A stretch of DNA of 24,377 nucleotides from JANXVY01 sp031365425 (GCA_031365425.1 JANLYB010000217.1:1-24377), one strand, 5' to 3'. Numbered from the stretch's first letter, positions 15,237-22,778 are shown. Numbers and translations: made by a program. Notes: a model not told the origin generated them from the letters alone.

Positions 15237-16388
15237 CTAAATGCGGCTTAAGGCCATGTCATCGCGATGAACAAGGAAGTCGCGTCCGGAAAATCCCAAT
15301 ATGCCTTCGATTTCGCCTGATCGTTTGCCCGCAATCCGTTCGGCGTCGGCTTTGCCGTAGGCGATGAGACCGCGACCGATCTCGCGGCCATCGTGGGCAC
15401 GGATGATAACGGCGTCGCCGCGGTCAAACGAGCCATCGACGCGGGTGACGCCCGCGGGCAGGAGGCTCTTGCCCGCCGCCAATGCGCGTTCGGCTCCAGC
15501 GTCGATGTGGATCTGGCCCTTGGGTTCGAGTTGGCCTGCGATCCAGCGCTTCTTGGCGGTGACCGGATCGGTGCCGGCCAGGAACCACGTCACGGTTGAG
15601 CCTTGCGCGATGGCACGCAGCGGGTTCATCACCTTACCGGTCGTGATCACCATGTTGGTGCCGGCGGCAAGCGCGATCTTGCCCGCCTCCACCTTGGTTT
15701 TCATGCCGCCTTTCGACAACTCGGTTCCGGCATCTCCGGCCATCGCTTCGATCTCGGCCGTGATGGCAGTGACGAGGGGAATGTGACGGGCATCCGGATT
15801 GTTTGCAGGCGGCGCGGTGTAAAGGCCGTCGATATCGGAGAGCAGCACGAGGCAGTCGGCGGAAACCATGCTTGCGACGCGGGCCGAGAGGCGGTCGTTG
15901 TCGCCGTAACGGATTTCGGTGGTCGCGACCGTGTCGTTTTCGTTGACGACGGGGATAGCGCCAAGCGCGAGCAGCGTTTCGAGGGTCTGGCGCGCGTTGA
16001 GGTAGCGGCGGCGCTGTTCGGTATCGCCCAAGGTCAGCAGGATTTGAGCCGCGGTCAGCCCACGCTTGGCGCACAAGTCCTGGTAGGCGTGGGCGAGACT
16101 GATCTGGCCGACGCTCGCGGCTGCCTGGCTCTGTTCGAGTGCGAGTGGACCTTTGGGGAGGTTCAGGGCGTGGCGGCCCAGCGCAATGGCGCCTGAGGAG
16201 ACTAGAACGATCTGTTTGCCTTGCGCTGCAAGCGCTGCCACGTCGTCCAGCATGGACGCCAGCCATTCCGCCTTCAGCGCGCCCGTCGCACGGTCAGCCA
16301 GCAGCGCCGAGCCGATCTTGACGACGATGCGGCGCGCGTTGGTCCACTCGGGGCGGACGGATGAGGCGGAGCTGGTTTTCGTGGACAT
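15237..16388 (-). CDS. proB: Glutamate 5-kinase
   Basis: First step of proline synthesis: phosphorylates L-glutamate to gamma-glutamyl phosphate; cytoplasmic. The 383-residue protein has an amino-acid-kinase domain (RIVVKIGSALL near residue 19, then VLVSSGAIALGRHAL, IPVVNENDTVATTEIRYGDND, VLLSDIDGLYTAPP, GGMKTKVEAGKIA) and a C-terminal PUA domain (from about 285, with the VDGSFDRGDAVIIRAHDGREIGRG core), as in full-length ProB. The ATG at 16388 fits the family; no clear ribosome site is seen. In many alphaproteobacteria proB lies with obg and proA, but neither neighbour is present here. Confidence 0.96.
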   Translation of the reverse strand: MSTKTSSASSVRPEWTNARRIVVKIGSALLADRATGALKAEWLASMLDDVAALAAQGKQIVLVSSGAIALGRHALNLPKGPLALEQSQAAASVGQISLAHAYQDLCAKRGLTAAQILLTLGDTEQRRRYLNARQTLETLLALGAIPVVNENDTVATTEIRYGDNDRLSARVASMVSADCLVLLSDIDGLYTAPPANNPDARHIPLVTAITAEIEAMAGDAGTELSKGGMKTKVEAGKIALAAGTNMVITTGKVMNPLRAIAQGSTVTWFLAGTDPVTAKKRWIAGQLEPKGQIHIDAGAERALAAGKSLLPAGVTRVDGSFDRGDAVIIRAHDGREIGRGLIAYGKADAERIAGKRSGEIEGILGFSGRDFLVHRDDMALSRI

Positions 16389-16498
16389 GGGTGGATTCGG
16401 CTTGCGGTTAAAGGAGGAAAGTGCGGCTTATAGCTGAATTTGGGGTCCGCACAAATTCGCTGCGCGGCGTAAGTTCCATACGCGATAAAGAGGCATTC

Positions 16499-16640
16499 TT
16501 CCTCCTCCCCCTGGGGAGAAGATGCCCGTCGATGCGAAGAATCGCTTCGCGATCACGGGCAGATGAGGGGGCTTCGCTGCAATCCCAACCTATTGCGAAC
16601 ACCCCTCACCCCAACCCTCTCCCCAGGGGGAGAGGGGGAA
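16499..16640. repeat. Palindromic intergenic repeat, CCCTCACCCCAACCC type
   Basis: An element of about 142 bases bounded by an imperfect inverted repeat: TTCCTCCTCCCCCTGGGGAGA (16499-16519) and its near-complement at 16618-16640. Inside is a second inverted pair, GCCCGT...GATGCGAAG against CTTCGCGATC...ACGGGC (16523-16560), and the CCCCTCACCCCAACCCTCTC segment that is seen as a dispersed repeat in many proteobacterial genomes. It fills most of the 283-base gap upstream of proB. No gene is supported in that gap. Confidence 0.8.
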
Positions 16641-16671
16641 AACAGTCATTTTTTGGGAGCGCGAGTGAGGC

Positions 16672-17376
16672 TTAAATTAGGCCGGCGGCGATATTGATCG
16701 TGATGGCTAAGACCATTGTGTTGAAGAAAAACGACACGACCGCGTGGAGAGTGACGAGGCGGCGCATGGATTTGGAGCGGATCGAGACGTCGGAGGTCTG
16801 GGAGGTCGCGCCGATAGAGGTCGCGAAATAGAAGAAGTCCCAGTAGTCGGGCTTGTCGTCAGCGGGGAAGACGAGCGCGGTGCCCTGAGTGCCGTCGACG
16901 GAGAGGCGGTAGTGCTGGTGGGCGTAGTGGATCGTAAAAACAAGCTGGGTCACAAGCCAGGAGATAAACAGCGTGAAGCCTGCGAGGCCCAGGTATAAAT
17001 ACTTTTCGGCCTTGGGCGCGTCCTTCACTTCGCCGGCCAGACCCGCCATGGCGGCGAAACTCGCCAGAATGGCGACCAGGATGAGGATAAGAATGACTGC
17101 GCCACCGTCGTCGGCACGTGCTGCGCGGGCCCGCAGTCTTTCGGAATTAAAACGGGTCATCAGATGTAAGGCCAGGACGATATAGACGAGCCCGCCGATG
17201 TCCCAGGCCAGCGCATAACGGACGGCGGGCTTAAAAATGTGCGGGAGCAGGACGAGTGCGCCGATGCCAGCGAATGCGCCCATGAACACGCGCGGACGCA
17301 GCAGCAGCGAACGCCAGATCGCGCGCGGGTGGTACCATTTGCGGTGCCGTGGAAGGCTCGTGTGCGTGGTCGTCAT
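16672..17376 (-). CDS. DUF1345 integral membrane protein
   Basis: 234 residues with about five membrane segments (near 31-47, 53-73, 92-112, 127-147 and 203-230). The DUF1345 marks are WDIGGLVYIVLALHLM, RARAARADDGG, ISWLVTQLVFTIHYAHQHY and DFFYFATSIGATSQTSDVSI, where the last part resembles a channel-like selectivity region; the function is unknown. The longer open frame (to 17739) is rejected because its extra N-terminus translates a dispersed intergenic palindrome (VIPAKAGTQAS) and the antisense of the next gene. Sits 95 bases after the upstream minus-strand gene and may share its transcript. Confidence 0.88.
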   Translation of the reverse strand: MTTTHTSLPRHRKWYHPRAIWRSLLLRPRVFMGAFAGIGALVLLPHIFKPAVRYALAWDIGGLVYIVLALHLMTRFNSERLRARAARADDGGAVILILILVAILASFAAMAGLAGEVKDAPKAEKYLYLGLAGFTLFISWLVTQLVFTIHYAHQHYRLSVDGTQGTALVFPADDKPDYWDFFYFATSIGATSQTSDVSIRSKSMRRLVTLHAVVSFFFNTMVLAITINIAAGLI

Positions 17377-17424
17377 GGGGCCTCGGAGTGAGCTTGGCGG
17401 GTGGCGTTCCGCCCAAAACTGGCT

Positions 17425-17456
17425 TGCTTGGGTCCCGGCCTTCGCCGGGATGACGA
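17425..17456. repeat. Dispersed palindrome (GGTCCCGGCCTTCGCCGGGATGACG type)
   Basis: Short hairpin TCCCGGC-CTTC-GCCGGGA (17433-17450) inside the context TTGGG...ATGACGAAATT. This sequence type is a well-known intergenic repeat in many proteobacteria and yields the tell-tale spurious peptide VIPAKAGTQ on one strand. It lies between two co-oriented minus-strand genes. Confidence 0.75.
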
Positions 17457-17470
17457 AATTCGAGAGGGCA

Positions 17471-18274
17471 TCACTTTGCAGCGTCTGGAAGGGCGGGAGC
17501 AAGTGACGTGGCAGGGTTGGAGGACGAACTGTCCGAACTCGGCAGGCTGATAATGGGCGTGACGGTTGCGGCGTTTCCGGCAGGTTGGGGAGTAGGCGCT
17601 TTGACGATTTCTGGCGCGGGTTTGGGGACTGGGAGCACCGTGCAGACTTTGTCGATCCGGGCTTCGACGGCTTTGCGGGTTTCTTCGCTGTTTGAGGACC
17701 AGGGCAGGAACGACAGGCGGGTGAGGCGGTCAAGCTCATTGGTGAAGGTTGCGGCGCAGTCGAGCGTGAACTGGTGGAGCTCTGCCATGCGGCAGGCGTC
17801 GAGCACGGGTAGAGCGTCGCCGCCGGTCAGGCGCAGGTCGTAGGCTTTCGTCAGGCAATGGTCGGTCGCGGTGAGGGCGGGGACGAGGAGGTCCTGGAAC
17901 TGGGTTTCAAGGCGCGTGACGCCCTTCTGGCCGGATATGTCGCGGATCATGAAAATGTTTCGTTGTGTCTTGGTGTTCCAGGCGACGAAGGCTTCGTCGT
18001 AGGCACGTTTGCGGTAGCGCAGTTCATCCAATTCGGCGTTACGTTTGATGGCCCATACGACCATGCCGGCGCGGGTGCGGCGCTCATAGACGAGGTCGGC
18101 GATGTTTTGGATGGCGGTGGTTTTTTTCTGATACGCGGAATAGGTTTGGGCGAGCCAAGCGCCAACGCCGGCGGTGACGAGGCCGTTGACAATGGCAGAG
18201 AGGATTGCGAATGCGATGAGCTGGCGGCGTCCCAGGTCCGCACCCTTTATGAGGCCCATCCCATACTTTGACAT
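17471..18274 (-). CDS. Hypothetical protein with one N-terminal membrane helix
   Basis: 267 residues from ATG 18274, which has AAGGAG five bases upstream; a GTG two codons earlier would sit on the ribosome site. A single helix (about residues 18-42, AFAILSAIVNGLVTAGVGAWLA) is followed by a mostly helical, charged domain with four spaced cysteines (DHCLTKAYD, LDACRMAEL, TLDCAATF, DKVCTVLP) and then a Pro/Ser/Ala-rich C-terminal tail from about residue 220. Likely anchored in the inner membrane with the bulk in the periplasm, where the cysteines could pair. I do not recognise the family and propose no function. Confidence 0.7.
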   Translation of the reverse strand: MSKYGMGLIKGADLGRRQLIAFAILSAIVNGLVTAGVGAWLAQTYSAYQKKTTAIQNIADLVYERRTRAGMVVWAIKRNAELDELRYRKRAYDEAFVAWNTKTQRNIFMIRDISGQKGVTRLETQFQDLLVPALTATDHCLTKAYDLRLTGGDALPVLDACRMAELHQFTLDCAATFTNELDRLTRLSFLPWSSNSEETRKAVEARIDKVCTVLPVPKPAPEIVKAPTPQPAGNAATVTPIISLPSSDSSSSNPATSLAPALPDAAK

Positions 18275-18291
18275 ATGCACTCCTTGCTTAC

Positions 18292-18380
18292 AAAGTTTCT
18301 GACCAGAAGATGGTCAGAAACTTTGAGTCCGGCGCTCGCGCCGGCGCCTCTTCGGCGCTTCGGCCAGCAAGAGCTGGCCG
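18292..18380 (+). repeat. GAGTCC multi-hairpin element, copy C
   Basis: A perfect 14-bp stem AAAGTTTCTGACCA / TGGTCAGAAACTTT (18292-18305 with 18311-18324, loop GAAGA) abuts GAGTCC (18325) and the core palindrome CCGGCGCTCGCGCCGG (18329-18344). A linker hairpin GCGCC-TCTTC-GGCGC follows, then CGGCCAGC-AAGA-GCTGGCCG at 18361-18380, identical to copy A. It lies between the moaA stop and the start of the next minus-strand gene, so on that strand it might also act in termination or in the leader. Confidence 0.85.
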
Positions 18381-18414
18381 CTAGATTGGGTTGCGCTCAT
18401 CCTGGCTTCTAGAC

Positions 18415-19428
18415 TTATCCCCCCGTAACGCTCATGTGGCGGCTGACGGCTGGCTTTTTGGTGGTGCGGTCGATGACGAAATCATGGCCTTTGGGTTTGC
18501 GGGAAATGGCTTCCGTGATCGCGAGATGGAGGGCGTCGTCGCTCGTGGGGTTGGCGCGCATGACCCCGCGAAGGTCGGCAGCGTCGTCTTGGCCCAGGCA
18601 CATGTAGAGCGTTCCGGTACACGTCAGACGTACGCGGTTGCAGCTTTCGCAGAAATTGTGGGTCAACGGCGTGATGAAGCCGAGGCGGCCGCCGGTTTGC
18701 TTAATGCGCACGTAGCGGGCCGGGCCGCCGGTGCGGTAGGGAATGTCTTCCAGCGTGTAGCGGTCCATGAGGCGGGCGCGGACGACGGACAGCGGCAGGT
18801 ATTGATCGGTGCGGTCGCCGTCGATGTCGCCGAGCGGCATGGTTTCGATGAGCGTTAAGTCCGCGCCGCGGTCGTGGGCGAACGTCATCAGGTCTTCGAT
18901 CTCGTGCTCGTTGACGTCTTTCAAGGCAACGGCATTGATCTTGACGGCGAGGCCCGCCTTTTGGGCGGCGTCGATGCCGTCGATGACGGTCTGAAAATCG
19001 CCCCAGCGGGTGATCTGCTTGAAGCGGGCCGGGTCGAGGGTGTCGAGCGAGACGTTGATCCGGCGGACACCACAGGCGAACAGGTCAGCGGCGTGGGTCT
19101 TGAGCTGGCTGCCGTTGGTGGTCAGCGTCAGCTCTTCGAGTGAGCCCGACTCCAAGTGACGGGACAGGGCGCGGAACAGCCAGATGATGTTTTTACGGAC
19201 CAGTGGTTCGCCGCCGGTGATGCGCAACTTAGTGACACCGCGAGCGACGAAGGCCGAGCACAGCCGATCGAGTTCTTCTAGTGACAGCAGGTCCTTCTTG
19301 GGCAGGAACGTCATGTGTTCCGACATGCAATAAACGCATCGGAAGTCGCAGCGGTCAGTGACCGACACGCGCAGATAGCTAACGTTGCGGCCGAAGGGGT
19401 CGATCATGTTGAAATCGGGCAGGGTCAT
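18415..19428 (-). CDS. moaA: GTP 3',8-cyclase (molybdenum cofactor synthesis)
   Basis: Radical SAM enzyme that converts GTP to 3',8-cyclo-GTP, the first step of molybdopterin synthesis; cytoplasmic. The 337-residue protein has the N-terminal cluster motif C27-X3-C31-X2-C34 (RCDFRCVYCM), the GGEPL SAM-binding motif near 72, the C-terminal second cluster C260-X2-C263-X13-C277 and the terminal double glycine (SVTGG) typical of active MoaA. ATG 19428 is chosen because AAGGA precedes it; the 43-residue upstream extension of the open frame has no family support. No other mo genes are in the window. Confidence 0.96.
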   Translation of the reverse strand: MTLPDFNMIDPFGRNVSYLRVSVTDRCDFRCVYCMSEHMTFLPKKDLLSLEELDRLCSAFVARGVTKLRITGGEPLVRKNIIWLFRALSRHLESGSLEELTLTTNGSQLKTHAADLFACGVRRINVSLDTLDPARFKQITRWGDFQTVIDGIDAAQKAGLAVKINAVALKDVNEHEIEDLMTFAHDRGADLTLIETMPLGDIDGDRTDQYLPLSVVRARLMDRYTLEDIPYRTGGPARYVRIKQTGGRLGFITPLTHNFCESCNRVRLTCTGTLYMCLGQDDAADLRGVMRANPTSDDALHLAITEAISRKPKGHDFVIDRTTKKPAVSRHMSVTGG

Positions 19429-19574
19429 GATGTCCTTAAGTCCGGAAACTGGCAGAAGGGCTTGTGTCTCCAAGTCGATAAGAATTGCCACAAGACTGCC
19501 CGGGTGCTGTATCATAAAGCAGGACCCAGGGAAGGGATAGTCCAGGTTGAGCGGCATTTGAGGCGCGAATTACG

Positions 19575-20003
19575 ATGATGTCGATCCTGACGTTGGCACT
19601 GATGGTTCTGCTGGTTGCAACCATGCGGAACACAGGCGCAAAGCGGCCCGTGGGGCCAATGAAGCCCTCACATAAGCGCGGCGACACGCTCATTGCCGGG
19701 CGCGGCGTCAAATTGGGCCCGCCGGAGCAGGATCCCGACAACCCCGGCAAGGTTTCCTACCGGCTGATGGAGGGCAATAAGCTGCCTTCGGCGACCCAGC
19801 GGGCTTGGCGGCGCATTGGCCGTCCGTTCGGCTGGTTCACGCGGCGGTTTACGACGCCCAAGGTCGATGGCTCGGTATCGGGGCGGCGGACAAAGGGCGA
19901 GTCGGTCGAGCTGCAGAATTTCCTGGAGGCACGGAACCGCGAGATCGCCCGGCGCAAGGCCGAGGACCCATCGAAGCGGGGTCCGGAAGATACGTTGCAC
20001 TGA
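19575..20003 (+). CDS. Hypothetical small basic protein
   Basis: 142 residues, starting MMSILTLALMVLLVATM, a short hydrophobic N-terminus that could be an uncleaved anchor, followed by a strongly basic, Pro/Gly-rich domain (RRIGRPFGWFTRRFTTPKVDGSVSGRR) and a charged helix near the C-terminus (LQNFLEARNREIARRKAEDPSKR). Third-codon positions are G/C-rich in this frame, which supports a real gene. GAGG lies about ten bases before the first ATG. The stop codon TGA is the first three bases of the 94-bp tandem repeat. No family is recognised. Divergent from moaA with a 146-base gap. Confidence 0.6.
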   Translation: MMSILTLALMVLLVATMRNTGAKRPVGPMKPSHKRGDTLIAGRGVKLGPPEQDPDNPGKVSYRLMEGNKLPSATQRAWRRIGRPFGWFTRRFTTPKVDGSVSGRRTKGESVELQNFLEARNREIARRKAEDPSKRGPEDTLH

Positions 20004-20185
20004 TGTGGCCTCACGCGCTGGTCGCGCTCCGGCCGGGGCGCGACTCGCCGCGGGTCGCGTGGCTCCCCTCGATGCTGCGCATCGCTTTGATCTCTGATGT
20101 GGCCTCACGCGCTGGTCGCGCTCCGGCCGGGGCGGCGCTCGCGCCGGGTCGCGTGGCTCCCCGGACGCTGCGCGTCGGAGGCTTG
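20001..20185. repeat. 94-bp tandem repeat, two units, with palindromic core
   Basis: Unit 1 begins at 20001 and unit 2 at 20095 with the identical start TGATGTGGCCTCACGCGCTG and continued identity through GTCGCGCTCCGGCCGGGGCG. They differ in the middle, where unit 1 has GTCGCGC...GCGCGAC self-complementarity and unit 2 has CGGCGCTCGCGCCGG, the core palindrome of the GAGTCC element. They agree again at GGGTCGCGTGGCTCCCC. Outer CACGCG and CGCGTG also pair. No gene other than the preceding stop codon is supported. Confidence 0.85.
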
Positions 20186-20235
20186 GGTCTCGCGGTCGCT
20201 ACTAATCAGCGGACCAGTGCGTGTCATGCGCAATT

Positions 20236-20330
20236 GTAGGGCGCAATAGCCTCTTGGCGTATTGCGCCGTTTTGGGGCGGGACTCGCGGCAGGAGCAACC
20301 GGTGCAATACGCTGCGCTATTGCACCCTAC
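20236..20330. repeat. Paired GCAATA hairpin repeat
   Basis: Two hairpins in tandem: GGCGCAATA...TATTGCGCC (20240-20268) and GGTGCAATA...TATTGCACC (20301-20326). The whole is bounded by a 15-base inverted repeat GTAGGGCGCAATAGC / GCTATTGCACCCTAC (20236-20250 with 20316-20330) with one mismatch. Sequences of this GTAGGG(T/C)GCAATA kind are scattered in many proteobacterial genomes. It lies just beyond the stop of the minus-strand lysozyme-like gene and may help end its transcript. The 336-base gap 20004-20339 holds this and the tandem repeat and nothing else I can see. Confidence 0.8.
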
Positions 20331-20339
20331 GGATCGAAC

Positions 20340-21362
20340 TCAAACAATCAACTGGACGAGTTTTTTGTCGACGAGTTGTTTGATCATGACGGCGGCGCCG
20401 CATTGCTGGGAGACGGCGGTGGAGGACCACTGGTTGTCGGCGATGAACTTGCCCTTGGTGTAGTGGTTGGAAAAGCTCCACAGGTAGGGCGAGTTGGTGT
20501 TGTGGAGTTCGCGCGAGCGGAAGCCGTTGTAGGTTTCGAGGCGGAACAGCAGGCGGGCTAGATTCCAATCCAAGTGTTCGGTGAACTTTTCATAGGCCAG
20601 CGCGTCTTTGGCGCTCGATTGCCAGTCGGACGGCGGGAGCCATTTTTCGGGGCGGCCGGCTGGAACCTGGACGGTACGCTTTGAAAGCGGGTCGCCGTTA
20701 TGGAGGTGAGCTTCGAAGTTGAAGCTGGCTTCCAGGGCATGGATCACGCCGATGAAGTACCAGGGCACGCAAATGTCGTCTTCGAGCTTTTCGTAAGCGG
20801 CACGGTATTTCGCGCTGGTCAGCTTGGAGACGTACCAATCGACGGTCGATTGGTGTTCGGGGGTCACTTTGCAGGTGTCGAAGAGTTCGAGGTAACCATC
20901 GCGGTACAGGGCGTAACGCTTTGAAGCATCGACAGTTTGCGCGTTCGCAGGGCCGATGAGACCACTGAACGAAAACAGCGCGGGGGGTTCGAGTTCAGAT
21001 TTCTGACGCGGCTGGCGTTCGCGGGCGTTGATGGCGTTGAGCAGGGCTTGGGCGCGCTTAATCATGCTCTTTGCGGCGTCGGCATTAGTGCCCGACAGAA
21101 CGGCAGGTTCATCCACGTCGTCGATGAAATCGACAATGGCGCGGACGATCTCTTTGAACTGTGGTGCCGCACTGTCAGGGACTGAGATCTGGGCGACGTT
21201 GATGCCGAGCTTGCGCGCTTCCTCAGACAAAGCCGCGAGCTGTTTCCAATCATCGATGGTGGGCTGAGCGACCACGCTGCCCGAGGCGATGATTGCCGCG
21301 ATGGCGCTGGCCGACAGGCCCAATCCAAAACGGCGGCGGTTGACCGATGGTAGTCGTCCCAT
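20340..21362 (-). CDS. Tat-exported lysozyme-like (muramidase-type) protein
   Basis: 340 residues. The N-terminus has a twin-arginine signal (NRRRFGLGL, then a hydrophobic stretch and AxA-like end near GSVVAQ, residue 33). Residues about 175-335 look like the lysozyme-fold domain found in some COG5526-type proteins: VPWYFIGVIHALEASFNFEAHLHNGDPL, where Glu 211 after the HAL segment is the expected catalytic acid, then VPAGRP, LEYNGF-like LETYNGF, PYLWSFSNHYTKGKF and QCGAAV. That assignment is from remembered family patterns and not proven. The region between (34-170) is a helical spacer. Expected role: cutting or remodelling peptidoglycan in the periplasm. Divergent from the GH114-like gene. 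Confidence 0.65.
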   Translation of the reverse strand: MGRLPSVNRRRFGLGLSASAIAAIIASGSVVAQPTIDDWKQLAALSEEARKLGINVAQISVPDSAAPQFKEIVRAIVDFIDDVDEPAVLSGTNADAAKSMIKRAQALLNAINARERQPRQKSELEPPALFSFSGLIGPANAQTVDASKRYALYRDGYLELFDTCKVTPEHQSTVDWYVSKLTSAKYRAAYEKLEDDICVPWYFIGVIHALEASFNFEAHLHNGDPLSKRTVQVPAGRPEKWLPPSDWQSSAKDALAYEKFTEHLDWNLARLLFRLETYNGFRSRELHNTNSPYLWSFSNHYTKGKFIADNQWSSTAVSQQCGAAVMIKQLVDKKLVQLIV

Positions 21363-21394
21363 AAGCGCAATCCCTCAGAACTTTTTCTTCTCGC

Positions 21395-21506
21395 AAAAGA
21401 TTTGACCGCTAGAGAGTCAAATCTTTTGAGTCCGGCGCTCACGCCGGCTCCTATTCGGCGCTCGGCCAGCGGCGTAGCGGAAGAGGCACATATCTTCCGC
21501 TGGCCG
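21395..21506 (+). repeat. GAGTCC multi-hairpin element, copy D
   Basis: A perfect 12-bp stem AAAAGATTTGAC / GTCAAATCTTTT (21395-21406 with 21416-21427) abuts GAGTCC (21428) and the core palindrome with one change, CCGGCGCTCACGCCGG (21432-21447). The last hairpin is enlarged: CGGCCAGCGG (21463-21472) pairs with CCGCTGGCCG (21497-21506), and its loop region contains a competing stem AGCGGAAGA / TCTTCCGCT. It lies between divergent genes, in the leader region of the lysozyme-like gene on the opposite strand. Confidence 0.85.
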
Positions 21507-21656
21507 GTATCGTCGAAGGGTTATAGACTGCGGAGGGCGGAGCGGGAAGCGCTGGAATTTTCGATTGTTTGACGGCTGTGCTATTTTTGGCCTGCCGCCG
21601 CGCGCTGGTGCCGATATAGTGACTGGGTGACTGCGAGACGCAAACGAGAGTGTGGC

Positions 21657-22637
21657 ATGGTCTCAAAACGTATGGGTGCTGGCTCGCGAACAGTGGGGTT
21701 CGCGCTGTTGATGGGGTTGGCCGCGCTGGCTGGACCAGTGCTTGCCGCCGACAACGTGGTGCAGGGCATCGAGATCAAGACCTGGGGCTACCAGCTCCAG
21801 AACGACGAGCCCTCGGTTGTCGCAAAGTCGCCCTATGATTTGGTCGTCATCGACTTTCAGCGCGATCCGGCAGTCGGCGGCCCGTTCACGCCCACCGAAC
21901 TCGCGCAGATGAAGAAGAAGCCCGACGGCAGCCGCCGTTTCGTCATCGCCTACATCTCCATCGGGGAAGCGGAGAATTATCGCTACTATTGGGGCGACCG
22001 GAACTGGGGCGACGTGCGCAACCGCACGCCGCTGATCGAAAAGGAAAATCCCGAATGGCCGGGCAACCTGACGGTCAAGTACTGGGAGCGGGAGTGGCAA
22101 AACCTGATCCTCAACGACACCGACAGCTACATCAACCGGATCATGGATGCAGGCTTTGACGGCATCTATCTCGACAAGATCGATATTGCCGACGAATACC
22201 AGGGCAAGACGCCAGCCGGCACCATCGCCAGCGATCTCATGATCCAATTCGTGCGCAAGATTTCGACGGTCACCAAGATCCGCAATCCCAACTTCCTGAC
22301 CATCGCACAGAACGCGGAAGGGTTGCTCGACGACGACGTTTACCGGATGGCGGTCGACGGCATCGGCAAGGAAAGCCTGCTGTATTCGGAGGGGCTGTTC
22401 GACCCCAAGAACCCGTTCAAAGAGCCAGAGCGCAACGATGATCCGTCGATCAAGGAGACGACGCGGCTGTTGTCGAAACTGCGCGCCGACAAGAAGCTCG
22501 TGTTATGCGTCGAGTATATCAACAAACAAGCGCTGATTACGAACGCGGCTGCAGAACTCGGCAAGAATGGCTTCGTGGCCTACTTCGGGCCGCGCGACTT
22601 GGCCCACCTTGCCTATACGGAGGTTGCCCGCAAGTGA
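21657..22637 (+). CDS. Secreted GH114/TM1410-family hydrolase (polygalactosaminidase-like)
   Basis: 326 residues from ATG 21657, with a signal peptide (cleavage expected after VLA near residue 30). The TIM-barrel family marks are WGYQLQNDEP, LVVIDFQRD (Asp 66), VIAYISIGEAENYR (99-109) and AGFDGIYLDKIDIADEY (165-181); Asp 66 and Asp 173 are the likely active-site acids. The family includes endo-alpha-1,4-polygalactosaminidases, which degrade galactosamine-rich exopolysaccharide, but most members are untested. A second ATG (21672) is possible; GAGAG lies about seven bases before the chosen one. Its divergent neighbour is a predicted cell-wall enzyme. Confidence 0.85.
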   Translation: MVSKRMGAGSRTVGFALLMGLAALAGPVLAADNVVQGIEIKTWGYQLQNDEPSVVAKSPYDLVVIDFQRDPAVGGPFTPTELAQMKKKPDGSRRFVIAYISIGEAENYRYYWGDRNWGDVRNRTPLIEKENPEWPGNLTVKYWEREWQNLILNDTDSYINRIMDAGFDGIYLDKIDIADEYQGKTPAGTIASDLMIQFVRKISTVTKIRNPNFLTIAQNAEGLLDDDVYRMAVDGIGKESLLYSEGLFDPKNPFKEPERNDDPSIKETTRLLSKLRADKKLVLCVEYINKQALITNAAAELGKNGFVAYFGPRDLAHLAYTEVARK

Positions 22638-22778
22638 TGTGGGGCGGCCTCTATGCGGTAAATCAATGACTTATACCGTTTTATGGGGTTTTATTCAGGC
22701 GCCGTTCAATTTTAGTGCTCTAGCGTTTCTTGCGGTCTAAGGCGTGTGCCTTGATCGTGCTGTCTTGAGGAGGTTTGC

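Noticed and set aside
16499..16640. Possible CRISPR array or IS because of repeated G/C-rich blocks.
   Set aside because: The blocks form inverted, not direct, repeats with no regular spacers and no transposase frame.
17377..17739. N-terminal extension of the DUF1345 frame.
   Set aside because: It runs through a dispersed palindrome (VIPAKAGTQ peptide) and antisense to the neighbouring gene; the family begins at 17376.
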